Part shown: piece after piece, positions 11,483-24,300 of the stretch | How positions within the stretch are numbered: the stretch's first letter is position 1 | Layout of the letters: every line of letters starts with the position of its first letter | Source: Sipunculus nudus | Lineage: Eukaryota > Annelida > Sipuncula > Golfingiida > Sipunculidae | DNA length: 64,000 nt | Reading direction: 5' to 3' | Assembly: GCA_026874595.1 (NCBI GenBank) | Contig: CM049317.1 | Span: 12,498,382-12,562,381 of the forward strand | Program-made: the position numbers and the translations under genes | Notes under the pieces: generated by a model | What the model was told of the DNA's origin: nothing | The model's input: the letters and a program-made list of their open reading frames with translations, nothing else | The model's database searches: none

Positions 11483-12971
11483 TAAGTTTTGTTGTTTTTT
11501 GTTGTTGTTGTTGTTATTATTATTTTTATTATTATTATTATAATTATTATCAACATTATTATTGTTATAAAAATAATAAAAATGATAATAATAATAATAA
11601 TTATTATTATCATTATTATTATGTTCGTGTTCTTTTCTAGCTACTGCAGCACCTCTCACGGAGGCTGCGTCTGTCTTGGCGCAAACATGCTCAGGAACAT
11701 GTACGACTACGCTGTGGACTTCAACAACATCTATGGTCAGGCAATCCAGGTAAAACTCCCCATTCCCCCCATAACGGCTAGGTTTAAATGGGACGAAAGT
11801 TGTGTGTACTCCTACTATTGAGAAGCTTATTTGCTTAAAGGTTTGGAGTGATCAGCCCCTATTATTTAGGGGTAGAGCCCAGGGCTTAATGCCGAGAGGT
11901 CGAAAGTTCAAATCTCAACCGACGAGCGGTGAGATTTTTTACGGTCGACCCCAACCATGACTGATCGCTCTGCTGTCTCAATGGGGAGACTGGGAAAAGC
12001 GTGTCTCACTCACAAACGAGTTCGCCTTTCGAATGTTCCTTGGTGTTATGAAACGACAATGCGGATGATTTTACACACCCAGCAACCACAGGTGCGGTAG
12101 ACACCGAGCCTGGGTGACGTCAGGATACAAAAAATAGATGACGGGAAGCGTATGCAGCCGCCCTGTCAAGCAGGCCAAGACCAAAATGGAACTCGTATGC
12201 AGATGTACTTTCTTAGCTTAAGAATGAGATAACACAAAATAAAGAAGCAGGCGGTTACCTCACAAAAAATCTATAGAAAATAGGAAAGACCTGTACTCCT
12301 GCAGACACATATAGGTGTTCTTCAGAGCAGTGTTCCTCAGACCAGGTTACTTCTAGACCGGTATTCTCCCGGTCCAGTGTTCCTCAGATGAGTGCTCTTC
12401 AAGATCAGTCTTTCTCTAGACCAGTGTTCCGCAGTCCAGTGCTCGTCTAGACCTTTATTTCTCTTGATCAGTGTTCCCTAGTTAAGTGCTCTTCCAGACC
12501 ATTATTTCTCTAGACCAGTCTTCTCAAGTCAAGTACTCAACTTGACCAGTATTTCTCTAAAGCAGTATTTATCTAGACAAGTGTTCTTTTAGACTCCTGT
12601 TACTCAGATCAGTGTTCCACAGACCAGTGTTCCTCTGGACCAGTGTTATTCTAAATCAGTGTTCCCCAGCATAGTAATCCTCTAGACAAGTATTTCTTTT
12701 AACCAGTGTTATTATAACAATAATAACAAAACAAAAATATCAGTATGTTCATTAGTTTTGTGATTTGCAGGTGAACTCACTCGCCGGGTCATGTCACTCG
12801 ACCAACTCTAACCATTACCAGGGGACCACGTTCGACATTGCTTGCACCACACCCCGTAACCACTGCTCGGCTCTGGTGAACTTCTGCAGTTCTCGCGGCG
12901 CCTACGAGATGTGCTACCCTGGTTCTTCGTGTGGAGGTCACGAGACATGGGTCCACTGTGCTTTCTTTTAA
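6942..12971 (+). CDS. Secreted cysteine-rich M15 / DD-peptidase-like protein, copy B (five exons)
   Basis: Exons are 6942-6987, 10363-10533, 11014-11194, 11641-11749 and 12771-12971. Lengths (46, 171, 181, 109, 201 nt) and phases equal those of copy A exactly, again 235 residues plus TAA. The signal peptide, nine-cysteine module (residues 24-72) and M15-like motifs (His184, Asp191, His231, Glu227) are all kept. I count eight amino-acid differences from copy A: one in the signal peptide, three in the Cys-rich module, two at the start of exon 3 and two in the last exon, including the final residue (Phe for Tyr). Intron 1 is 3375 nt against 829 nt in copy A because of extra sequence. No frameshift or stop is seen, so both copies look functional. 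The likely role is as for copy A, with possible dosage or tissue specialisation. Confidence 0.85.
7750..10320. other. Extra sequence in intron 1 of copy B without counterpart in copy A
   Basis: The introns of the two copies match up to about 7745 (TTACATACATGGTACAT and beyond) and again from about 10324 (TGCGGTGTT through TCACGTGACTTT to the exon 2 acceptor). About 2.6 kb lies between only in copy B. It begins with degenerate AAGACCACxxx-type repeats (about 7760-7900) and contains a long TA run. No transposase frame is visible, so it may be one or several non-autonomous insertions, or sequence lost from copy A. Confidence 0.55.
9944..10001. repeat. (TA)n microsatellite in intron 1 of copy B
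   Basis: An uninterrupted TA run followed by a G-run. It opens a meaningless Ile-Tyr reading frame. Confidence 0.95.
10586..10620 (+). repeat. G-rich tract in intron 2 of copy B
   Basis: A nearly pure run of G starts about 50 nt downstream of the exon 2 donor at 10534. It could form a G-quadruplex in DNA or pre-mRNA. The equivalent part of copy A lacks it. Confidence 0.85.
11221..11252 (+). repeat. G-rich tract in intron 3 of copy B
   Basis: Long G-runs broken by single A bases, about 27 nt downstream of the exon 3 donor. Copy A has a shorter version at about 4413-4427 at the same distance, so the tract is old and expanded in copy B. Confidence 0.85.
11407..11632. repeat. ATT/ATA/ATC trinucleotide tract in intron 3 of copy B
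   Basis: Counterpart of the tract at 4589-4905. It ends just before the exon 4 acceptor and yields poly-Asn or poly-Ile frames with no coding value. Confidence 0.95.
11844..12210 (+). mobile_element. tRNA-derived SINE in intron 4 of copy B
   Basis: The A-box-like TAGGGGTAGAGC occurs near 11868 and a B-box-like GAAAGTTCAAATC near 11902. Downstream sequence matches the SINE of copy A, including CTCACAAACGAG. Shared position and orientation show the insertion predates the gene duplication. Ends are approximate. Confidence 0.6.
12305..12720. repeat. Degenerate ~15-16 bp minisatellite in intron 4 of copy B
   Basis: Irregular copies of ACCAGTGTTCCTCTAG, as at 5590-5890 but covering about 415 bp rather than 300 bp. 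Confidence 0.85.
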
Positions 12972-13314
12972 AAATTGCAGACGCTTCCATCCTTTGGTTA
13001 TATAAAACTAAATTGGAATTTAAAATACGAAGCAAGGTTGTGTTGTCAAAACTGATCTTAGCGAATGTTAGAAATAGACATATGGTCCATATTCACAGAA
13101 AGAGTTCTAGTTATACCAACACCCCAAAGAAAGTGGCATGAGGATATGTTATCTCCCATGTTTGTTTGCGTGTGTTTCATCTTCGAAGGTCCTGAATGAA
13201 TTTTGATGAAATTTTTGGCATAGGAGGATGAAAAAGTTTAATTTTTTGACGCATCGGTAGAATTAACATTTTCCCCTCTTGGTCTGTTGTCTACTCTGCT
13301 TTTATGTACAATAG

Positions 13315-13320
13315 AATAAA
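13315..13320 (+). promoter_or_regulatory. Candidate polyadenylation signal of copy B
   Basis: This is the first AATAAA after the copy B stop that I could find, 344 nt downstream. The close signals of copy A are not conserved, so copy B may have a longer 3' UTR. Confidence 0.35.
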
Positions 13321-13727
13321 AAAAAAAATGATTCGTCTCAAAAGTAAGAAACTGCTTTCTTTCGTACATGATCTACTCTCCAATAAATGGTCGTTGAATG
13401 CAATTGAGATTTTTTTAGATATCCTGGGGAAAAAGAAGGTGCTTTTAACGTTCATTGGCATTAGTGATTGACGTTTCGCCATAGCGACGTTTGCTGGTGT
13501 GACAATGACGTCAAACTAAAGTCTCGCGGCCGTGATAAGTTGTTTTTGCTGGAGGGATTACGAGATGTTTCCTGTGCGACCGCTCCAAGATTGAAAATAT
13601 CTTGTTTCCCAGTCGAGTAAAGAGTCTGGCAGGATAGTGTGCTCAGAATAACAACCCCTACCAGTAACGTCACATGCATCACATCACACTCACTTGTCAT
13701 TCAAATGCATCATGCAGCAGTCAGTTG

Positions 13728-13729
<2 letters not shown>

Positions 13730-13825
<96 letters not shown>
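13730..13825. repeat. (TA)n(TG)n microsatellite
   Basis: A long TA run followed by a short TG run, in the spacer downstream of copy B. Confidence 0.95.
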
Positions 13826-14099
13826 AATATTTGCATATCGGCAACATATATTTGTTTCAAATTATCTTTGTAGTCAATATCAACAATTTTTTTCAGTGCA
13901 TTTCAATGTATAAAAATCGAATGTCGGGATATCGATTGATTCAATGTTGAGGCGGGCATGAATGCGAACACATTTATTGGCGGAGGTATATGTTCTGTGA
14001 GTACTTATCTAATTATGTATGGAAGTTAGAGATAATATCATCGCCATTTTGGATTTCATATAGTAACATATAGGTCCAGTAGTCGTATTTATATTGTGA

Positions 14100-14930
14100 T
14101 GACTTGTCGCTACAAAGATTATTCGCCTTTATATGCCCCCGTACAGGACGGGACGTATTATGGTATACCCACCATCGGTCCGTTGTCCTTCCGTTAACCT
14201 TTTATGTCGCAGCGATAATTTACTTGGGATTTGAAGGACTTTCAAGAAACACATCTTACTACTTACCCATAGATTGTCCTTGTATATTAAATAGGTTTAA
14301 ATGTCACGAGGCTATTTTGTGATGTTGCCGCGATAACGTACCAGGAATTTGATGGATTTTTATGAAACTTAAAGAAATATTAACCAATATCATATCTCGG
14401 TAAAATCCATGCATTTTTAATGGGGTCAGAGTTAACCAGACTTTGGTGTTGTTGGATGATTTACCAAAAAAATCTAATGGATATTCATATAAACTCATTA
14501 TAAATAGTTACCAATACAGTTTCTCACCTGAATTAGTCTCGGCATAATTTATGCATATATAACGCGGTCAAAATTCACAAGTCAATCAACGGATGTATAA
14601 TTGCGGTACTCTTGTTCGCCATTGTGGTGGACATATATGCAGCAATTTGTAGTTTAATGTTAACATCCAAATGTGATAAAAAATATATATATCGACACCT
14701 GAAGAGCAAATTTTGACGGTTAATGATCCACAATGACTTTATCCGAACCAAATTTAGAACACAATGTTCAGGTAAAGTGTCCCTAATGAAAATAATTAAC
14801 GCGCGATGATTATCCTGTGGTGAGAGAATCCCTTTTCGCTGTTGTGGCGGTCATATGGACAGCAATTTACAATTTACCTTGAAGTAAAAAGCATCAGTCA
14901 GAGGTTTCCAGATACCCGTATCTGAAAACT
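14100..14930. repeat. Dispersed non-coding repeat with two internal units
   Basis: The stretch starts with GGACGGGACGTATTATGG near 14148. It contains two related blocks about 230 bp apart (near 14617 and 14845) sharing GTTGTGGCGG/CATTGTGGTGG and ACAGCAATTT / GCAGCAATTT. Frames are short and unrelated to known proteins. Interpreted as an old interspersed repeat; family unknown. Confidence 0.4.
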
Positions 14931-16055
14931 AGAGCAACATAATGATAAGCAACAACATGATATTTGCACTTATAAAGCCAGCAAATCATGTGCTTTTTTA
15001 TACAATACTCTTCGTGTATGTGAATATCTGGCTTGCTCTTCTTACATATAAATGCATTTAAGAAAAGTCCTGGTGAAAAAGGTTCTTATACCGTCCTTGT
15101 GACAGATGCATGACTTTGTTCGTGTAGGCCTGTTTGCGGCTACGGAGGATGTTGTAAACCAGGATTTGATTATGATGCAATGAGTTCCAACCCCACATAG
15201 TGTAGACGGGGAAATAATTTCGCAGGAATTGGATGCCCAAATTGCGAAAATGACAAATTTAGCTTAAATAAAATATGAATTAAGGAAACACTTTAGGTAA
15301 CACAATTTTAGACCTGTCTATGTCCAAAAAACCAAAGATGGCCGACATCACTCGCCTGTGTAACAGAAGAAAGTCCCCTTCGAAATTTAATAGTCTTTAC
15401 TTAAGTTCTACTGTATTTTAACTGATCAATGAATGCAGGCAATAAATCTTCTTAATCCCAAGAAATTCAAGATGGCCGCCATTGCAATCTCAACATAGAG
15501 GTAAAGTTGTTATTCTGTAAGGCCAAAAGTGTTTATCAATCTAGTAAAGCAAAACAATTGATATTATGGACACTACACTCACATATTATATAATATGGTT
15601 TTCTGGTTGGCCCAATAATATCGTCATGCACTGAAGGCAACAGTGCTGGTCAAGGACAAGGTCGACAGTATTAAAACTCCTTCATTACAATAATATCATA
15701 TTTATGGAATGATCATTCCAAACAATATTGCACTAAGGTAGCGTTTATATGGTTTTCAAATTGACCATTTGAAATTTATGCCTGTTGCTAATTGCTAAAT
15801 CTCTGATATGTATTATCAAGATACAGCAGCATAACCGAGAAACATATATTTAGAATTCACTTGTTTGAATAGTTAGAAAGATTCAAATATTCCTCAGGCC
15901 ATGTTTTACATCCTGAGACAAAAATATTCATGACACATTTAAATATGCCAAGCGTCTTTAAGAGCATAGATGATAGATATAGCAAACATCTATAAAACCA
16001 GATGTTTTTCAGAAAAATGTAATTTTCATGATTTTTGACGATGATTAGACCTTAA
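14931..16055. other. Intergenic sequence with no recognised feature
   Basis: AT-rich unique-looking sequence between copy B and the dispersed repeat that follows. I see no exon, RNA gene or repeat here. Confidence 0.5.
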
Positions 16056-16059
16056 GGGG

Positions 16060-16830
16060 GCTCGGTATAAACCTTTGTCTGCATATCTTTCTAATTGTTG
16101 CAATATAGTTGTAATTAAGATACTTCTGGAGAGAGGTAAAAAGAAAAAAAAGTATGCCCCGAGGCAGAATATCCATGAAAAGCATCTTTGTGATCATTGC
16201 AACAGTTGTTCAGGTACTTGAGCTTTTGTATCAAAGTTTCCATTATTCTGTAGGATAATTTGGAGCCCCATAGCTTAGAGGATATAGGAAACAGAGACCT
16301 AACTTAAAGTTTCTAAGAAGACTTTTAATCGGCCTCCCTGCATGTCAAAATAGAAGATTCTAGGTACAGTCGTTACGATTCGTGCCCTGTTAACAGATGG
16401 CTACATCTTTCAAGGTCTTAAAAATAGAGAAAAAAAATCGTTAAAAAAAAATAGAAAAATACAGGTGGCGCCACCAGTCTGCAGAAACCGATGTAACACC
16501 CCATGATCAATATCCATGCACAGAATCATGGTGATCAATGCATTAGTTGTTCAGATACTTGAACTTTCGTTTAAAATTTTCCACTATTCTTTGGAGGGGG
16601 GGGGGGGGTTTACTTCGGAACCCCATAGCTCAGTGGTTATGGGTAACAGAGACCTGATTTTTGGTTTCCAGAGAGATTTTTCACGGAACTCCCTAGATGT
16701 GAAGTATAAAGATTCCAGAACTAGGGGTTACGTTTTGTGCCTGGTTAACGGAGAGACGAACGGACGGACTAAAAAGAGTGATCGTTATAGCTTAGATGAC
16801 TTTCAGTCAGCGAATATTATTATTTCTTTT
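16060..16830 (+). repeat. Dispersed repeat of the GGTGGCGCCACC family (two units)
   Basis: Two units (about 16150 and 16470 onward) share ATCCATGCACAGAATCATGG-like text, 'CCCCATAGCTYA...GGGTAACAGAGACCT' text and a GGACGGAC tract, and match the array at 55200-57260. A perfect palindrome GGTGGCGCCACC lies at 16464-16475. The 3' end (about 16785-16815) resembles the family end but has decayed. Confidence 0.7.
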
Positions 16831-17483
16831 TTATCTTCCAAATTGAATTCACATCTACCAAAGAAGCATATGGACGTTGTTTGGATTTTAAAATTATAAG
16901 AACATCTGGTGTAAAAATATGCACTTTTGATTTATTTACATCAAGCTTCCATGCGTTGCATAAGGAAAAGTGTTATATATTATGGTGTCGACAGGTTATT
17001 CCTGGTACACAAAAGCCATGCAATATTGATGTTAGATGATGATAAACGTAACAAGCAGATTCGTGGAATGATGTCCTCCGATTCCGCCTCTAGTTGCCCC
17101 CTTTTGTCTTCTCAATATGTTTTAGTTTTTATTTTCCCCTGAAGATATCCCCACATGTCATAGTGGCTGTGTTTTAGTTTTTATTGTACCCTGAAGATGT
17201 CTGCACATGTCATAATTTTTTTTTGTGAATTGGGTACAAATATGAAAATTTGTTTTGTTTTGGAGCTGGTGATAATAATTTTTTAAACAGACACTCCAAA
17301 TCCAATACCACCAAAGGTATGCATGAGAGCTATCACTGACCAAAGTTTGAATGAAATATTTAGGAAATGTAATCGCAGTGAAAGGAAAACCTGACGATCA
17401 CACAAACGGACAGACATTCAAACTAAGATCAATTAATAATTGAATGAATATGCGATTAAGGCCACAGAGTTCGGGCTGAAAGG

Positions 17484-17850
17484 AGCACTCGAGTACTCGA
17501 GTCCGGGTAATACTTACCGAGTACTCGAGTCCAAGATTTGGACTCGAGTACTCTTGTATGTACATGCATATAGGCCCCTATGTATATTACTGCAAATTTT
17601 AGGACAGTCTGTGGGATTATTTTTCCATTGTCGTAGCCAGGCGTAGGGCTCTTAACATATGCTAGTCAAATTAACCGAGGTCTTGTTATGACATATATCT
17701 ATTCCTTCGTTGCGATAAATATAAGCCGTCACTAAGTCAAATTTATGCATATTTTGCATCGGTAAACAAATGTTCGTTTTATCTTCACAGCGTTGCCATG
17801 GTAACGAGTACTCGAGTCCGAGTCGGGTATTGCCTATCGGGTACTCATTA
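17484..17850. repeat. Palindrome-rich element with repeated GAGTACTCGAGTCC
   Basis: The motif GAGTACTCGAGTCC or its complement occurs at least four times: three within 17490-17555, in both orientations, and one near 17806. The right end carries the related TCGGGTATTGCC and CGGGTACTC. The arrangement suggests a small foldback or MITE-like element. No coding sequence. Confidence 0.45.
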
Positions 17851-18123
17851 TGTAACACATTATGTTAGAATTCCTCCAAATTTTAACGGAATGTGCCTTG
17901 GGTGTTGCACATTGACCCAGCACAAAATTTCATGGAAAGTCACATTTTGTAAAGTTGTCAACAAACAAACCAACAAGTAATTAAGCGAGTCAAATGTAAA
18001 GCATAATTTCTTTTGATGGCGGTGTGATTAAGGCTTATACTGGAGACACAATGATAGACCATCAAACTCTATGTTGCAGGACCAAGCAATAATATAAGAG
18101 TCCGATTCCCTTCAATGTAAAAA

Positions 18124-18392
18124 CTACGGCACCGTTTCATGACTGGTCGACAGCTTAGAGGACGCAGTACGTGGAGTCGGGTATTGGACTGATGAATCCA
18201 TCCTGTTGTAGGCATTTTCTGATTCACTCCAGTCAGGGTTTCTCCGCAGTGAGGCCACCAAGCGATCCCAGAACCATTTTTGTAGCTTTTGCGTGGTGGC
18301 TTTATTGTATTTGAGTGGAACGACGACGCGGAGGATCGGAGGAACAGTGCACGGAGACACCATGACCGGTATGACCTTCTTATCTTTGCCAC
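18124..18392 (-). CDS. MyD88: MyD88 terminal exon 6b (distal copy, TIR box 3)
   Basis: The exon encodes residues 236-323 after a split Gly codon. Against exon 6a it aligns without gaps over 70 residues with 45 identities. Conserved blocks are KDKK, IPVM, PPILR, WFW, ASLR and ESENAYNRMDSSV. Residues 256-273, just before box 3, differ strongly (for example KYNK for DYTR). The tail after residue 306 is short (to 323) and lacks the Ser-rich stretch of 6a. Confidence 0.85.
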
Positions 18393-21300
18393 CTGCAGGA
18401 ACATAAACACAGAAATGTTATTAAATATAACTTAATGCAACTTTCTTTAAACCCTATAGTGACATTGAAAAGTCAGGAAAAGTACGGTTTCTTCAGTTCA
18501 GTAAAACCTTTTATTGCTTCCACTTTCTGCATATATGTTGGTGGGTAAGCAGGGTCTCTAATGACCATGAAAATATGACTTTCTAAAATAAACTGATCGG
18601 CCAAAAAATAAAAGGTTTGGTTCTCAGGCACTTTTTTTAAATCAGTGCGGGCGGACGATATTTTATTTTTTACCTTTTTTATGTTTTTCGATAAAAATGT
18701 AATATGATCAGGGAAAAGCATGAAAATAACAGAATTTTTTGCTAATCAAGTAAAAGCACAACAAATCAAAGGAAATCTTATCAAAATTGTATTATTATAT
18801 CTTCTTGAAAGATAAATGAAAATTTTTAATTGGGAGGGGGGCTAAGATTGACGTGAGCGGTGCCAGAGAACCATAGCTTTTTTGGCAATAGGGGTCAGCG
18901 ACGTCTTCACTTAATTCAAAATCGACGTCTGGGTGGCATGCTACCGCTAGTTTAACTCCCAGAACACTTTGATTATCATCACTACCATTTATTTTATCAT
19001 TTGATCCTGGAGTCTTCCCCTGCAGAAACAATTTCGGCTAAGGATATTTATTTTTACATTTTTTATGAGTTAACCTGCATGTATCTCAACATATGGATAA
19101 ATTAGTCGAAGTATTGATAGAATAAAGAATATTTAGATTAATAGGAATCTATAGGAAGAACATAATGTGTTCCGATTACAAAATATCTAAATTTGTTTGA
19201 ACAGAAAAGTTTGTTTGCCAAAAAAAATATATCTGACATTTTCAAAATGACGTTAACGTATACATGCATTAATGGATGAAGGACATTCATGTAAAATTGG
19301 CAAAGCTCTCTATTTAATCAATGTGCTGAAATTGATTCATAATCTTAATGCTTTTCAACCGCGACTGCCACCCCATGGAATGGTATTTTTTAGAATGAAT
19401 AAAAAACTGTTCTGTCATTCTCGATCCTGCATACATGCCGCAACAGAAATATTAAAGGATTTTTTTTCTCCATAATAAAAAAAACCATGGGACTCATGGG
19501 TCACGGCGCTCAGCTGAAGTTGGAAATATTTGCAAATGCAAAATATTCTATTGTAATGTTTTTCATATTTATAAGCATATGAGAAGCTATGAGGAAACGG
19601 CCCTCCTACTTGGTTATAGTATAGTTCTAAATATATTACTGCAAAACTAATATTCTGACAAGACTGTCATGAAGAAAAACAGTAAAAGTTTTGAGATACT
19701 TTTTTTAAATCCTTTGGAATTTCAGATTTTAAAAGATTAAATCCTTATGTATATATGCTGTGAAAATTAAATCAACAGTGCCTAAAGGGGAAAAAAAAAA
19801 AAACGTGCGTAGTCAAAGATGGACAAAATTTAAGGTATTGATTTTTTATTTATGCTAATAACTTTAAAAAATTGCAAAATTCAGATCTAAATTTTGGGTA
19901 AACAATTGAATCTTGATTAAATAAATTTATAACCGTGAAAAAAAGTCTCATGCATGACCATGGAGGCTGCAATTTTGCGTACATACTAGAACCCGGATGG
20001 CAAAGGCCGAATTTCAAAATTATGGGTATACTGCTAGTTATTTAGATGTGTTCTACTCCTTGGGTCCAATGGAAAGTTCAGAGTATCAAGTGGCCGATTC
20101 AACGAGTGACTTTGGTGTCACGAACTAATGTCCAGTAATCTTGGTTCAGACTGACAGTCAAACCAAGGAGACCTCCTTGGTCAAATTACATACCATTTTG
20201 AACTCCATTATTCGGTATGTAATGCCACACTCGGATCGAGTAATCGTTAGCAAGGTGACAATCTTCAAAGTAAGATTTAACAATCCACAATGCACTGCGG
20301 CCTCTAAATACACAGAAGGCGTAGGTATAAATGCAGTGTAGAGTGTAATGTTCAAATATGTTGTATAAGAATTGTTTCAAGGTAAATTACATAAATATGG
20401 TGTTTTTATGGTAAGGAATTCGCGAAGAAAGTACTATTTGTTAGCATTCGCATGTGAAATGTTAACAGGTGTCTCCTTGAAATGTAACAAATTTTGATTT
20501 TAAAGTCTGAAAGTAGAGAAAATTTGTACCAGCCGTCCTACAGTGTCTATCAGGAAGGGGTTCGTTTTGAGTGAAACAACTTCTGGTGGAAGGGTGAGAA
20601 TTGAGTACTTCGAGTTCGTCTTTGTGCATAAAAGGGAGGTATGAAAATTGACTCAAGAAGGTGGCAGATCACTTGTTTCATCTCTTCTGGTGACTGAAAT
20701 AGGTTTATATTTTTCTTTCAATCACAGTATAATGGCGGTTCTTAATAAGACAGAACAATATCAACCCAAATATATTTATTTTATTCTATTTACAAAAAAA
20801 ATTAATGGTTTCAAAGTATTCTGAAATATGTAACAAAAGCAAATATTCATGTGGTAACACTAATTAAAAACTCTTTATGTACAAAAAATGATAGATAATA
20901 TATTATAAAAAAAATAGTGTACATTTTTCTACATATAACATTTTAAAAGTTGCATATGTTCAAAGCTATAGAAGCACCTTTCAGCAATCAATCTTTCATA
21001 AACACATTCTTCTGACATACCTATGCCAATGTTAAAATATGTATAAAACTAATCTTTAAAGATTCACTTAAAAAACAAGCTGTATTGATACATTTTCTCA
21101 CCACCTAATCCTTATGACAGTAATCCACTCATTATACAGTATCTGCTATGTTACACATAATGTATATTGAGGTGTTGCTAAAGAGTCAATTTTTTTAATT
21201 CCATTCATAAATTTAAATAAAATCAAATGTATCGCAGGATGATAACAGAGTGCTTCAACAATAGTGAGTAAGCCACTTGATATTGCCGTCATGTTGGTTT

Positions 21301-24300
21301 AATCACGGGGTCATGCAAATCAAGATGATGTTGAACTTATTTCTGACCAATGACATTCCAACTTTCCGTTACAAGCCTTTTATGGCAAGAAGTGTCTGTC
21401 ATGAAATACCAACATTGCAATCCATTGGTTGATCACATATTGTCTGTGTATCGAGCATCGAGACTTCTATTATACTGTAATGATATATAATGATGGATGG
21501 AAGTAAAGGTGTATCCTTGTAGAGCTACCAAAAAACTCAACGAAGGAAAGTTGAACTTTTCTTTTATTACAGTCCGGTAACGCGTACTCTTGGCAAGTTA
21601 TTGATTATTCTAAATAGATTCCTCAAACAAATACCCATGATAGAACCAGTTTCATATCATATTAGGTGTAGGTTTTAGGTTTAATTATGACACCGATCGA
21701 CCTCCTAGACATGCATAACATGTGGTAAATAAATGGAACTAAAGTCTAAGGAACAATATAAGATGGCTCGATGCCATTATTGAGTGAGTGTTTTTGTGTG
21801 ATAGAACTCTCATGTCCAAACATTATCTTGGCACAGGCAACAGAAGTCGTTCAGGCAAGTGTCACACAAAGTGAATGACGCACGACTACATCAACAAAAC
21901 AAAAACATCCTTCCTTTAACAACATGAATGGTGCACGAATACATAAACAAAACAATAACACCCTTCCTTCCAAAATGAATGATGCACGGCTGCATTAACA
22001 AAACAATAGCATCCTTCCTTCAAAAAAGTGAATGATGCACGAATACATAAACAAAACAACAGCATCCTTCTTTCATAAAATGAATGATGCACGGCTGCAT
22101 CAACAAAACAATAACATCCTTCCTTCGCAATATGAATGGTGCACGAATACACAAAAAAAAAAAAACAATAACATCCTTCCTTCACAAAATGAATGATGCA
22201 CGGCTACACCAACAAAACAATAAAATCCTTTGTGTAGTCTAGCATTTCCCTTGCACGAACCCTAAGATTTTCTAAGTCAATCCTGTTTATGCGTACTTAC
22301 ACCTTTTCGTGCGAAGGAAAATGAAAATATGATGTATTATTAAAATACATATATATTTCTCCTTTGCTTGGGTGTTCATATTTTGATGTTACACTCCATT
22401 TTGTGTATGATCATATTTGAGACATCTAAATCCACCTGAATATGTTTATCCATGCATACAGAACAATTCTTCTGGTCTTAATTCCGCAACCCTGTCTGAC
22501 ATCTATTTCACAAAACCTTAATAAGTCAATTAAACTTATCAAATGGTTCACATACACCTGTTTTACGAGAATGCCTTATGTGAAGTTTTGATCAAATATT
22601 TAGCCTTGCCAAGGAGGCATCTTAAAATCTAATCAACCAGTCCTGTTTCTGGAATATGTTTTCTTGTTCAGTTGGCAAGTGAACAGTGAACTGCTTACAT
22701 TCTGTTGGTTGGGTTTGACTGACATCTTTTATTTTTCCAAAAAACGAAGTTTTTTTCATAATTCATGAAAATCGAGAATGTCAGGGGATCAAGGTATATG
22801 AATGCATGGTCATGTTACAGACTTGGTAGTACAAAGATGAATCAAGGTTTATAAAGATGTGGACATGTCACAGACATGTTAGTATGAAGATGAATCAAGG
22901 TCTGTGAATGCAATGTCAAGTTACAGACTTAGTAGTATGAAGAAGATGAATCAAGGTCTGTGAATGTGTGGTCATGTCACAAAATTGGTAGTATTAAGAT
23001 GAATCAAAGTCTGTGAATGCATTGTCAAGTTACAGACTTAGTACTATGAAGATGAATCAAGGTTTGTGAATGCCTGGTACATATTACATGAAATAAGAGA
23101 GTGTCAGGGGATCAAGGTATATGAATGCATGGTCATATTACAGACTTGGTAGGATAAAGATGAATCAAGGTCTGTGAAGGTGTGGTCATGTCACAGACTT
23201 GGTAGTATGAAGATTAATCAAGGTTTGTGAATGTGTGGTGATGTCACAGACTTGGTAGTATGAAGATTAATCAAGGTCTCGGACTGCGTGGTCATGTCAC
23301 AGACTTGGTAGTATGAAGATTAATCAAGGTCTCGGACTGCGTGGTCATGTCACAGACTTGGTAGTATGAAGATTAATCAAGGTCTGTGAATGTGTGGTCA
23401 TGTAACAGACTTGGTAGTACAGAGATGAGTCAAGGTCTGTGTGTGATGTCACAGACTTATCTATATTACATGAAGATGAATCAAGGTCTGTGAATGTGTG
23501 GTCATGTCACAGACTTGGTAGTATGAAGATTAATCAAGGTCTGTGAATGGGTGGTCATGTCACAGACTTGGTAGTATGAAGATTAATCAAGGTCTGTGAA
23601 TGGGTGGTCATGTCAAAGACTTGGTAGTACGAAGATTAGCAGAACAGAAGAATGGCTGAACTGTAAGAGATTAGACGCTTAATAAGATGATCAGCAATGT
23701 TAGCATTTTCATTGCTTGGTTGAAACTTCATCTGTATAAACATTTTCTGTCAGTCCATTAACCCTTGAGACAATTATATAATTTCATATAACATTAAAAC
23801 ACCAAAGATTCTCAACATTAACATAAGAATACATGTGTTATTTGTCACATGGTATATACAGTATTTCACTATGCCTGAAGATTATTAACTATTGAGAAAT
23901 ACTGGCTCTTGGTGAAGATTGCTTCTTGCTGGTACACTAAACAATGATATTACCATTAATCTTGTGAGTGCATGTCAACAAATTGAGCGAGTGCTAATTT
24001 TTGCACCACTCTTGTCAGCAAATGAGCCAGTGTTTGATAACATTTGTAAAACACTGGAAAATGCATATATTCTGTGGCTGGTCTGTACATTAGAAATATG
24101 CTGTGGATTTAGTTGACTTGTGTACCACCCTGTTTAATAAAATAAGCTAGTGATCTTTGAATTTTGCACCACATCTTGCAACAACATGATCCGGTGTCCA
24201 TTAAGTTTTGCACCAATTCTTGCAGCAACATGATCTGGTGTCCATTAAGTTTTGCACCACATCTTGCAGCAACATGATCTGGTGTCCATTAAGTTTTGCA

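Noticed and set aside
21916-22185. Cys-rich minus-strand frame with repeated KEGCYCF
   Set aside because: It is the translation of the ~52-bp minisatellite whose period happens to stay nearly in frame.
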